Assembly (NCBI GenBank): GCA_021160405.1
Contig: JAGHCO010000126.1
Coordinates: forward strand, 1 to 23,960
Direction of reading: 5' to 3'
DNA from: Candidatus Aerophobota bacterium
GTDB taxonomy: Bacteria > Aerophobota > Aerophobia > Aerophobales > JAGHCO01
Length of the DNA: 23,960 nt
This document shows, piece after piece, positions 6,681-13,685 of this stretch; within the stretch, counting starts at the first letter, position 1; each line of letters begins with the position of its first letter. A program made the translations under genes and the position numbers. Below the pieces are notes generated by a model, which was given only the letters and a program-made list of their open reading frames with translations, searched no databases and was not told the origin of the DNA.

Positions 6681-7799
6681 TTACAGTATCACTAAATTGT
6701 CGTGATGGATAACCTCATCAGAGTATTTATACCCTAATAATTTCTCAATAGATGAGCTTTTTGCTCCTTTTATCCTTTCCAGCTCTTTTGATGAGTAATA
6801 GACAATACCTCGGGCAAATTCTAAGTTATTCTCATCTACCAGACTTACTGAATCCCCAGCTTGAAACCTCCCTTGAACTTGTTTTATCCCAACAGGAAGA
6901 AGACTTCCTCCTTCCTCTATTAGAGCCTTTTTAGCTCCATTATCAACTACAATTTTTCCTCCCGAGGATTTTCCATAGGCTATCCACTTTTTCCTTGAGG
7001 CAAGTCGATGGGTGGGGGAGAAAAATAAGGTTCCTATTTTTTCTCCAGAAAACAATCTCTCTAAAAACTTTTCTTTATTTCCTCCAATAATTACTGGAAT
7101 ACCTGAATGAGTAGATATTTTAGCTGCATTAATTTTTGTCTTCATCCCCCCTACCCTACCTTCTACACAGCTTTCCTGAGCCATTTCCTCTATCTGTTTA
7201 GTTATAAGAGAAATCTCGGGGAGAAATTTTGCCTGGGGATTTTTCTTGGGATCAGACGTGTATAATCCATCTATATCAGAAATAATTATTAGTAAATCTG
7301 CATCTACTAATCCAGCTACTAAAGCTGAAAGAGTATCGTTATCTCCAAATTTTATCTCCTCCACAGCTACAGTGTCATTTTCGTTTACTACAGGAACAAC
7401 TCCTAATTTAAGCAAGGTGAGCAGGGTATTACGAGCATTTAAATAGGTAGAACGACGGGATAGGTCCTGAGCACTTAAAAGAACCTGACCCGTATAAAGC
7501 TTGTATTTTTGAAAAAATCTGGAATAAAGATTCATCAATTGGGTTTGACCTACACTGGCTAAAGCTTGCTTAGAGGGAAGGGCTCCTAAATTATTATCTA
7601 TCCCCAGTTCTTTTTTCCCCAGACCAATGGCTCCTGAACTTACCAAAATTATTTCTCTGTTTTCCCTTTTAAGATGAGCGATATCTCTAATTAGCCTCTC
7701 TATAAAGAGAAAATTTACCCCCTCCTGGGTTAATAAGAGGCTGCTTCCCACCTTTATAACCAGTCTTTGAGCATTGTTAATAATATCTTTTCTCTTCAC
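6681..7799 (-). CDS. proB: Glutamate 5-kinase
   Basis: First step of proline synthesis: phosphorylates glutamate to gamma-glutamyl phosphate. The 372-aa protein has the amino-acid-kinase domain (RLVIKVGSSLLL near the N-terminus, LVSSGAIGLGKKELG, PVVNENDTVAVEEIKFGDND, GGMKTKINAAKISTHSGIPV) followed by a C-terminal PUA domain from about residue 275 (GKIVVDNGAKKALIEEGGSL). The start is GTG and overlaps the obg stop as GTGA, with a good ribosome-binding site (AGGAGAGG), so the two are translationally coupled. proA, the usual partner, is not next to it: the gene downstream is convergent era. Proline synthesis therefore needs a proA elsewhere. Confidence 0.96.
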   Translation of the reverse strand: MKRKDIINNAQRLVIKVGSSLLLTQEGVNFLFIERLIRDIAHLKRENREIILVSSGAIGLGKKELGIDNNLGALPSKQALASVGQTQLMNLYSRFFQKYKLYTGQVLLSAQDLSRRSTYLNARNTLLTLLKLGVVPVVNENDTVAVEEIKFGDNDTLSALVAGLVDADLLIIISDIDGLYTSDPKKNPQAKFLPEISLITKQIEEMAQESCVEGRVGGMKTKINAAKISTHSGIPVIIGGNKEKFLERLFSGEKIGTLFFSPTHRLASRKKWIAYGKSSGGKIVVDNGAKKALIEEGGSLLPVGIKQVQGRFQAGDSVSLVDENNLEFARGIVYYSSKELERIKGAKSSSIEKLLGYKYSDEVIHHDNLVIL

Positions 7800-8827
7800 C
7801 TTCCCTCTCCTAATAAAATAGCAATTTTTCCAATTAACTGTCTTACCCCTTCACCTTTTATAGCAGAAATGGGAAGCAAAGGAAACCCCTGTTTGTCCAA
7901 TTTCTCCTTAAGTTTTAAAAATCTCATCCTTGCTCCCAACAGGTCCATCTTATTAGCTACTACTATCTGAGGTTTTTTTAACAAATTTGGATTATAATTT
8001 TCAAGTTCTCTATTTATCATTTGAAACCTATTAATAGGATTAATGGAAGATGGACTTCCCACATCAACTAAGTGTATGAGAATTTTGCATCTTTCAATGT
8101 GCCGCAAGAATCTATCTCCCAGTCCTTTTCCCATATGGGCACCTTCAATTAAGCCCGGCAAGTCAGCAGCAATGAACGAGCTTACTTCATCTACTCTTAC
8201 TATTCCTATATATGGCCTCAAGGTAGTAAATGGATAAGAGGCTATTTTGGGATGAGCATTGGATATTTTAGAAAGAAGAGTTGATTTACCAGCATTGGGA
8301 GCTCCAATTATTCCAACATCAGCTATTAGCTTTAGCTCTAAGCTTAGGCATTTTTTCTCACCTTCTTTACCTTCTTCTGTTTCTCGAGGAGTCTGATGAA
8401 CAGAAGATTTAAATTGAGCGTTTCCTCTACCTCCTTTTCCTCCCTGAGCCACCACTAACTCATCTTTTTCTCTCTTTAAGTCAGCGAGTATTTCTCCTTT
8501 TTCATCTTTAACCAAAGTCCCTGGAGGTACTTTAAGAAAAATGTCCTTCCCTTTTCTGCCATGCTTGTTTTTACCCTTCCCATGCTCTCCCTTGCCAGCT
8601 CGAAAATGATTATGATAATGAAAAAAAATTAAGGTGGATATTTTTTTATCCACCTTTAAAATTACACTACCTCCATCTCCTCCATCTCCTCCATCAGGGC
8701 CACCACGGGGAACTCCCCTCTCTCTGCGAAAACTCATACATCCATTGCCTCCTCTACCTCCCTTAACCCATATTTTAACCTCATCAAGAAAAGGTGCCGA
8801 GAAAATCTTCTTAATTTTTTGCTCCAT
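7796..8827 (-). CDS. obg: GTPase Obg/CgtA, 50S ribosome assembly
   Basis: Essential GTPase acting in late 50S assembly and stress signalling. Residues 14-170 are the glycine-rich Obg fold (DEVKIWVKGGRGGNGCMSFR, GGPDGGDGGDGGSVIL, GGKGGRGNAQF). The G domain follows with GAPNAGKSTLL, FTTLRPYIG, DLPGLIEGA, NKMDL and SAIKGEG. The protein ends soon after, so the optional C-terminal OCT domain is absent, a common form. I use ATG 8827 (343 aa), preceded by AAAGGA at good spacing; an upstream ATG at 8869 lacks a ribosome-binding site and would add 14 non-conserved residues. The start overlaps the end of queH by 17 nt. The usual rplU-rpmA neighbours of obg are not here. Confidence 0.95.
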   Translation of the reverse strand: MEQKIKKIFSAPFLDEVKIWVKGGRGGNGCMSFRRERGVPRGGPDGGDGGDGGSVILKVDKKISTLIFFHYHNHFRAGKGEHGKGKNKHGRKGKDIFLKVPPGTLVKDEKGEILADLKREKDELVVAQGGKGGRGNAQFKSSVHQTPRETEEGKEGEKKCLSLELKLIADVGIIGAPNAGKSTLLSKISNAHPKIASYPFTTLRPYIGIVRVDEVSSFIAADLPGLIEGAHMGKGLGDRFLRHIERCKILIHLVDVGSPSSINPINRFQMINRELENYNPNLLKKPQIVVANKMDLLGARMRFLKLKEKLDKQGFPLLPISAIKGEGVRQLIGKIAILLGEGR

Positions 8828-9356
8828 TCTTTCCTTTAAATCTCTCCTCCTCGCTATAAATACATCCACAGTATTGCTGATGGTAAAGACCCAGCTTTTT
8901 AGATAGTTCCTGACTTTGCTTCCACCCTTCTTTCATTACTTTTAAGTAAGGCTTAACTGAGTATTCCTTAGCAATTTCATTAGCTACATCCTGAATTAGT
9001 CTTGAATCTTGATGGGGAGAGGAAATCAAAGTAGAGCCGAAATAATCAAATTTTCCTTTTTTAGCAAAAATTGCCGTTTTTTTTAGTCTCATTCGATAAC
9101 AGAAAAAACATCTATGAGACTCTCTGTAGACAATTTCTCTGAGAAAACTTTTTATATCGTAAACATCCTCGTATATAACTTTAATCTGATATTGCTCAGC
9201 CCATTTTTTTACTGAGTTCAGACGCAGTTGGTATTCCCTAAAGGGATGAATGTTAGGATTGTACCAAAGACCCATAACTTCATCAAATTCCTGTTTTAAT
9301 TTTGGAAAAACATGTACAGCACAGGGAGCACAACAGATATGAACTAATATCTTCAT
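8811..9356 (-). CDS. queH: Epoxyqueuosine reductase QueH (DUF208)
   Basis: Catalyses the last step of queuosine synthesis, epoxyqueuosine to queuosine, in tRNAs with GUN anticodons; it is the non-B12 alternative to QueG. The 181-aa protein shows the family cysteines: HICCAPCAVH near the N-terminus, HRCFFCYRMRL in the middle and QYCGCIYS near the C-terminus, which bind a [4Fe-4S] cluster and an adjacent metal. NPNIHPFREYQLR and SSPHQD are also conserved. It heads the queH-obg-proB run. I find no clear ribosome-binding site or strong promoter upstream. The last 17 nt overlap the obg start. Confidence 0.92.
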   Translation of the reverse strand: MKILVHICCAPCAVHVFPKLKQEFDEVMGLWYNPNIHPFREYQLRLNSVKKWAEQYQIKVIYEDVYDIKSFLREIVYRESHRCFFCYRMRLKKTAIFAKKGKFDYFGSTLISSPHQDSRLIQDVANEIAKEYSVKPYLKVMKEGWKQSQELSKKLGLYHQQYCGCIYSEEERFKGKNGAKN

Positions 9357-9418
9357 TTTTATTATTTGGAAAAGGGGAAAGGGAACGGTTCTATTTTTTG
9401 TAAATATTCAGTGAACCA

Positions 9419-9458
9419 CGTGTCATTGCGAGGAGCGTAAGCGACGAAGCAATCTCGG
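9419..9458. repeat. Intergenic REP-like repeat (TCATTGCGAGGAGCG type)
   Basis: The segment contains TCATTGCGAGGAGCGTAAGC followed by GACGAAGCAATCTCGG. ATTGC (9425-9429) and GCAAT (9449-9453) are inverted ends of a weak hairpin. It resembles the short extragenic repeat, often described by its GCAATGACA end, that recurs in many unrelated bacterial genomes. Only one copy lies in this window, so repetition here is from general knowledge. Confidence 0.45.
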
Positions 9459-9510
9459 TTTTTGGAATTGGTAGACATGCTTTAGTGAGTATTTACTATT
9501 TTTTTGCCTG

Positions 9511-9599
9511 TGGTGCCGGGAGGGGGACTTGAACCCCCATGGAGAAATACCTCCACATGGCCCTCAACCATGCGCGTCTGCCTCTTCCGCCATCCCGGC
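9511..9599 (-). tRNA. tRNA-Leu (anticodon GAG)
   Basis: Read on the minus strand, the acceptor stem GCCGGGA pairs with TCCCGGC, followed by A and an encoded CCA (9513-9511). The anticodon stem CATGG/CCATG encloses the loop TTGAGGG, giving anticodon GAG for CUC/CUU leucine codons. A long variable arm (TGGAG...CTCCA), as expected of a class II tRNA, precedes the T arm GGGGG-TTCAAGT-CCCCC. It stands alone between queH and a small membrane protein gene. The rest of the gap 9357-9712 holds only the repeat at 9419-9458 and otherwise AT-rich sequence without a recognisable feature. Confidence 0.97.
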
Positions 9600-9712
9600 A
9601 AAATAGCACTTGCTCTCGTAATCCATAATCCTAAGTTTGAATAAGGATTGGCGGCTACAAATTATTGAAAATTCTATGTCTCTAAATATTAGTGTTTGTT
9701 GGGTTGGAGATT

Positions 9713-9949
9713 TTACTTTTTACCCTTCTCTTTCTTTTCACCCATACTCTCCATAATTGCTGCTACTCCAAAAGCAATAGCAAATATAAGACAAACTTGG
9801 GAAAATTCTACAAAAGCGTTAGCTCGCAAATTAGAAATAAGGGTACCGGCCGGCCCTCGAGAAAGACGAAGTATTACTCCTATTACTAAACTAATTCCTC
9901 CCACAACTCCAAAGAGGTAGCCCAGTATTTTCAAAATTAGTCCCCACAT
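9713..9949 (-). CDS. Small two-TM membrane protein of unknown function
   Basis: A 78-aa protein that I do not recognise. It has two hydrophobic segments, LILKILGYLFGVVGGISLVI (about residues 3-27) and a second around VCLIFAIAFGVAAIM (about 51-66). A polar linker with RLSRGPAGTLISNLRANAF lies between them, and the tail is Lys/Glu rich (GEKKEKGKK). I chose ATG 9949 because GGGGGTGA, a near-perfect anti-16S match, lies 5 nt upstream; the GTG at 9958 overlaps that site. The frame is real judging by the ribosome-binding site and coherent membrane topology. It follows trkA on the same strand with a 138-nt gap that holds a dispersed repeat, so co-transcription with the potassium genes is possible but not shown. 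Confidence 0.6.
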   Translation of the reverse strand: MWGLILKILGYLFGVVGGISLVIGVILRLSRGPAGTLISNLRANAFVEFSQVCLIFAIAFGVAAIMESMGEKKEKGKK

Positions 9950-9985
9950 TTTACTCACCCCCTTCCATATTTTAATTTCTTAGTA

Positions 9986-10013
9986 GTAACAGTTCAGCCA
10001 CTAAGATACAGAG
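9986..10013. repeat. Truncated copy of the TTCAGCCACTAAG dispersed repeat
   Basis: The plus strand reads AGTAACAGTTCAGCCACTAA, then jumps to GATACAGAGGAA, so the TCACCAAGGC part found in the copies at 1526 and 23901 is missing. It is in the gap between trkA and the small membrane protein gene. Confidence 0.6.
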
Positions 10014-10087
10014 GAAGATATGATATCGTCCGTTTCGTCTACTTTTTATAGTATAGCAAATTTTTTCTAAGAAGCAAACTGGATTAC

Positions 10088-10765
10088 CTATTTTTCATTA
10101 GAGAAGCGCTCTATATCTTCTTCCTCTCCAATAACTAAAAGAATGTCCCCTTTTTCAATAACATCATCAGCCTGAGGAAAATAATTTATCTTTTCTACTT
10201 TGCCTCCTTCAGGAGAAATTTTCTTCACCTCAAGAATGTTGACCTTATAGTTTTCTCTTATTTTAAGCTCACCAATCCTTTTACCCCAGAAGGAAGCAGG
10301 AGAACGTACCTCTGCTGCACTATACTTCTCAGAAATAGGAATATAATCCAGAATATTAGAGAATAAAAGATTTTGAGCTAATTTTTTACCCATCTCAACT
10401 TCCGGTAAAACTACTCTATCTGCTCCTATCAGATTTAATATTTTCTCCTGTATATGAGAAGTAGTATGGGAAGCTTTAGTGATAACCATAGGTACTCCCA
10501 TTCTTTTAAGCAAAGCAGTGGTAAGCACAGAAGATTCAAATTCCCCAATACTTACTATAGCAACATCTACTTTATCAATTCCCTGAGATCTTAAAGCATC
10601 CTCATCTGCGGAATCTAATTTAACAGCTAAATCTACTATTCCTTTAAACTTATCCACTAACTGTCCATCCTTGTCCACTACAATTACTTCAGCTCCTCTC
10701 TCGGCTAAACTTTGGGCCACGGCAGCTCCAAAGCGGCCTAACCCAATCACGGCAAATTTACGCAT
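10088..10765 (-). CDS. trkA: Potassium uptake regulatory subunit TrkA/KtrA (RCK protein)
   Basis: Cytoplasmic gating subunit of a Trk/Ktr K+ transporter. The 225-aa protein has one RCK_N domain with a Rossmann fingerprint (GLGRFGAAVAQSLAERGAEV followed by VVDKD) that binds NAD(H) or ATP/ADP, then an RCK_C domain (about residues 140-222, including IGELKIRENYKVNILEV and the terminal GDILLVIGEEEDIERF). A single RCK pair is the KtrA layout; Escherichia coli TrkA has two. The ribosome-binding site is strong (AAGGAG). It lies 11 nt downstream of the gene for the membrane subunit, and the two form a transport operon. Confidence 0.93.
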   Translation of the reverse strand: MRKFAVIGLGRFGAAVAQSLAERGAEVIVVDKDGQLVDKFKGIVDLAVKLDSADEDALRSQGIDKVDVAIVSIGEFESSVLTTALLKRMGVPMVITKASHTTSHIQEKILNLIGADRVVLPEVEMGKKLAQNLLFSNILDYIPISEKYSAAEVRSPASFWGKRIGELKIRENYKVNILEVKKISPEGGKVEKINYFPQADDVIEKGDILLVIGEEEDIERFSNEK

Positions 10766-10776
10766 ATTAAAACTCC

Positions 10777-12546
10777 TTATCCAATGACAATTCTTTCTTC
10801 GGGGTACTCATAAAGCTCAGCAGCTTTTCTCCCTCCTATTGCTAAAGCTAAGGTTAAAGGACCTGTTCTACCTACAAGCATTGTTAGTATAATTATCACT
10901 CTTCCTACTGTAGAGAGGTGAGGAGTTAATCCCCGAGAAAGTCCTACTGTTCCAAAAGCAGATAAATCTTCAAATAAGACATTTAAAAATGAAGCTTTCT
11001 CGGTGAAGGAAAGTAAAAGAGTAGAGATACCTATCCATCCCAAGGCTAAAATAACAACACAAAGAGCTTGATAAACCACCATCTTGGGAATAGTTCTTTT
11101 AAAAGCTTCTACTCTCTCTTTTCCTTTAACTAATGATTTAATAGTAAAAATTAAGACAGCAAAGGTGCTGGTTTTAATACCTCCCCCGGTAGAGCCAGGG
11201 GAAGCACCTATAAACATAAGCATAATAAGAAGAAAAGAAGAGGGAATAGTTAATTTTGCTATGTTTAAAGTGTTAAATCCAGCTGTCCTCGCTGTAACTG
11301 CTTGAAAATATGCTCCCAGTATCTTGTTTTTTAAAGAAAGACCATCTGCAACCCCATGTCTCTCTGCTAAATACAAAAGAGATGTTCCCAGAAGAATTAA
11401 AACTCCCGAAACTAAAAGAACAAGCTTGCTCTGAAGAGAAAGCATCTCTCTTTTTCCTTTAAAACGAGCATAACCTATTTTTAAAAGGTTAACAATAACG
11501 GTAAAACCAAGCCCTCCAGCGATGATTAAACCACTCATAGTTAAATTAATCCCCAAGGAGGATTGATATCGAATAAAACTATCTGAATAGAGAGAAAAAC
11601 CAGCATTGCAAAAAGCAGATATGGAATGGAAAATAGCTGAATAAGCAGCTGAGAAACCATTTTTTGCTTGAGGAAGAAACTGCAGATAAAGAAGAATTGA
11701 GCCCAGAGCTTCAAAAACAAAGGTAACCTTAAGGATAGATAAAATTAGAGAACCAACTTTGCCCATATCATGGTAACTGAAAATATCCCTTAAAAGAACC
11801 CTATCTCTAACTCCAAATCCTCTACCCAGAACCAGGGCGAAAAATGAAGTAAAAGTCATTAATCCCAGACCTCCTATTTGAATAAGCAGCAGAATAATTA
11901 ATTGTCCTAAGGTAGAGAAATGCGTTCCCGTATCTACTACAATGAGCCCAGTGACACAGGTAGCTGAGGTGGCAGTAAAAAGAGCATCTAAGAAACTGGT
12001 GTGTTTTCCAGAAACTGTGGAGTGAGGAAGAAGTAAGAGAAATGTTCCTATCCCAATTATTAGCACAAAAGTTGTAATAACAACTAAGGGCGGCCTAAGC
12101 TTAAAGATTACAACTAATTTATTTATCTGGGGAACTCTTAATCCTAAGAAAACAAGAATATATAACTGAGACAGCAGTAAATAAGAATAACTGAGAGAGA
12201 AAAAGCCTTTATTTTTTAAAAAAGGAAAAGCCTTTGGAACCTTAAAAATCCCTGTAATTCCTAAAAATAAGAGAAAGAATATAAATATTGCAGTGAAGTC
12301 CATCTTGTTGTTTTGGAAGAAGACCCTTTTGTCAGGAGATAAAGCTAATTTAAGAAAGAGCTGTCCTACCATTATCCCCGCTGCCAAAAAATCCAACTGA
12401 TGAAGAGTGTCCTCCAGCTTAGAGGAAACAGAAAAACCATACTCCATAATAAGGCAAACTATAGCTAATCCGCTAACCCCAGCTAATACCAATTGCAGAT
12501 AAAAATTTAATCTTTTTTGAAAAATGGCAGATTTATAATTTATCAA
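10777..12546 (-). CDS. trkH: TrkH/KtrB family potassium transporter, with N-terminal membrane extension
   Basis: Membrane subunit of a K+ uptake system. The core (from about residue 165) has the four pore-loop repeats of the TrkH/KtrB superfamily, visible as TATSATCVTGL, SAFCNAGFSL, TARTAGFNT and SAFGTVGLSRG, each with the selectivity glycine. The protein ends GRTGPLTLALAIGGRKAAEL. At 589 aa it is longer than typical KtrB (about 450) because of roughly 160 extra N-terminal residues with about four hydrophobic helices. The start is TTG with AGGA 7 nt upstream, 3 nt after the stop of the radical SAM gene. It pairs with the RCK subunit downstream. KtrB and TrkH are hard to separate from sequence alone; the name is by superfamily. 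Confidence 0.92.
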   Translation of the reverse strand: MINYKSAIFQKRLNFYLQLVLAGVSGLAIVCLIMEYGFSVSSKLEDTLHQLDFLAAGIMVGQLFLKLALSPDKRVFFQNNKMDFTAIFIFFLLFLGITGIFKVPKAFPFLKNKGFFSLSYSYLLLSQLYILVFLGLRVPQINKLVVIFKLRPPLVVITTFVLIIGIGTFLLLLPHSTVSGKHTSFLDALFTATSATCVTGLIVVDTGTHFSTLGQLIILLLIQIGGLGLMTFTSFFALVLGRGFGVRDRVLLRDIFSYHDMGKVGSLILSILKVTFVFEALGSILLYLQFLPQAKNGFSAAYSAIFHSISAFCNAGFSLYSDSFIRYQSSLGINLTMSGLIIAGGLGFTVIVNLLKIGYARFKGKREMLSLQSKLVLLVSGVLILLGTSLLYLAERHGVADGLSLKNKILGAYFQAVTARTAGFNTLNIAKLTIPSSFLLIMLMFIGASPGSTGGGIKTSTFAVLIFTIKSLVKGKERVEAFKRTIPKMVVYQALCVVILALGWIGISTLLLSFTEKASFLNVLFEDLSAFGTVGLSRGLTPHLSTVGRVIIILTMLVGRTGPLTLALAIGGRKAAELYEYPEERIVIG

Positions 12547-12549
12547 CTT

Positions 12550-13455
12550 TTAGTCCTGTCTCCATCCATTTTCCAGACCCACTTCCTCAGCTATTTTAAG
12601 AGCCTGGTTGTACTCTTTTAAGGTGATTTTCCTGTTTAACTCCTCAATATAGAGTGCCTTATAAGCAGGAAAATATTGACTCATAATACTAACATAGGTT
12701 TGAGGAGAAATCTCCTTGGCTACAAAGTTAAAAACATTTTTAGTTTCTGCTAATCCATTGGGAAGAATTAAGTGTCTTACCAGAAGACCTCTTTTAGCAA
12801 TTCCTTCCTTATTTAGTTTTAAGTTTCCAACCTGGCGATGCATTTCCTTCACAGCTTTTTTAGCTACTTCAAAGTAATTGGGAGCCGAGGAGTATTTTTC
12901 ACCCTCTTTCCTTCCTCCATATTTTATATCAGGCATATAAATGTCAACTACTTCCTCCAATAACTTCAAAGTTTCCACTGACTCATAACCTCCACAATTG
13001 TAAACCAGAGGAATCTGCAAACCTTTCTCTATAGCTAAATCCAAGCTAAATAAAATTTGGGGAACAAAATGAGTGGGGGTAACCAAATTTATATTATGGG
13101 CACCTTTTTTCTGAAGAACTATCATCATATCAGAAAGTCTTTCCGGACTAATCTCATTTCCATTGCCCAGGTGAGAAATAGGGTAATTTTGACAGAAAAC
13201 GCATCTCAGATTGCAGTAAGTAAAGAAAATAGTTCCCGAGCCTCTGTATCCTGAAATAGGTGGTTCCTCCCCAAAATGCAAATGAAAACTACTTACAGAT
13301 ACTTTTAACCCTGCTCGGCAGTATCCCTTTTTTTCTCTTCTGTTTACTCGGCAGTTTCTGGGACAAATTCGACAACTTTCCATTAATCCATAGGCTCTTT
13401 TTATTCTCTTTTTTAACTCGCCACTCTTGTACAATTTTAAATAAGAAGGATACAT
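12550..13455 (-). CDS. Radical SAM protein, PflA-like (uncharacterised activase family)
   Basis: A 301-aa radical S-adenosylmethionine enzyme. The cluster motif CxxxCxxC is TYCNLRCVFCQN at about residue 85. An N-terminal cysteine set, CRICPRNCRVNR...GYCRAG (about residues 28-48), resembles an extra metal-binding site. GEEPPISGYRGSGTIFF precedes the cluster as in proteins annotated as putative pyruvate-formate-lyase activating enzymes. Such stand-alone members have no assigned target, and I see no glycyl-radical enzyme in this window, so the substrate is unknown. The gene is immediately upstream of trkH (3-nt gap); a functional link to K+ transport is not implied. The start ATG has only a weak ribosome-binding site. 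Confidence 0.85.
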   Translation of the reverse strand: MYPSYLKLYKSGELKKRIKRAYGLMESCRICPRNCRVNRREKKGYCRAGLKVSVSSFHLHFGEEPPISGYRGSGTIFFTYCNLRCVFCQNYPISHLGNGNEISPERLSDMMIVLQKKGAHNINLVTPTHFVPQILFSLDLAIEKGLQIPLVYNCGGYESVETLKLLEEVVDIYMPDIKYGGRKEGEKYSSAPNYFEVAKKAVKEMHRQVGNLKLNKEGIAKRGLLVRHLILPNGLAETKNVFNFVAKEISPQTYVSIMSQYFPAYKALYIEELNRKITLKEYNQALKIAEEVGLENGWRQD

Positions 13456-13479
13456 CTCGTTTATTTGCTCTAAAACAAC

Positions 13480-13545
13480 CTTGAACGTCGGACCTTGAAC
13501 CTTTTGTCTTTAGCCCTTTGCCTCTTTTAGCTTTGAACTTGTTTT
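13480..13545. repeat. Degenerate TTGAAC-rich intergenic repeat
   Basis: The stretch contains CTTGAACGTCGGACCTTGAA and then CTTTTGTCTTTAGCCCTTTG, with a further TTGAAC near its end. Such strings of TTGAAC/CTTTG units look like a degenerate simple repeat rather than a gene or operator. It separates the start of the radical SAM gene from the rny promoter region. Confidence 0.35.
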
Positions 13546-13546
13546 T

Positions 13547-13574
13547 AACCGATCAGCCGACTGATTAGTTTTTT
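13547..13574 (+). terminator. Weak intrinsic-terminator-like hairpin in the divergent region
   Basis: ATCAG (13552-13556) and CTGAT (13561-13565) enclose the loop CCGA; a G-T wobble, one mismatch and three further pairs extend it. It is followed by six T (13569-13574). It points in the plus direction, but no plus-strand gene ends before it, so it would only stop antisense transcription leaving the minus-strand genes or a short unannotated RNA. Confidence 0.35.
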
Positions 13575-13600
13575 CTTGATTATATCACCTATTATATCTT

Positions 13601-13639
13601 TTGACAAGATTTGACAAAAACTCTTAAAAGATGTATCTT
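13601..13639 (+). promoter_or_regulatory. Promoter for rny with tandem -35 hexamers
   Basis: Two perfect TTGACA hexamers lie at 13601-13606 and 13611-13616. The second is followed after 17 nt by TATCTT (13634-13639, 4 of 6). The start of rny is about 45 nt downstream. The duplication of the hexamer at a 10-nt interval, one helical turn, is noteworthy. Confidence 0.55.
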
Positions 13640-13685
13640 TTAATAAAAAGTAAGGAAAATTGATCTTTGAGAATAAATAGGGGGG

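Noticed and set aside
12550..13455. Naming the radical SAM gene pflA
   Set aside because: It carries the CxxxCxxC motif but also an extra N-terminal cysteine set, and no glycyl-radical enzyme is present; the target is unknown.
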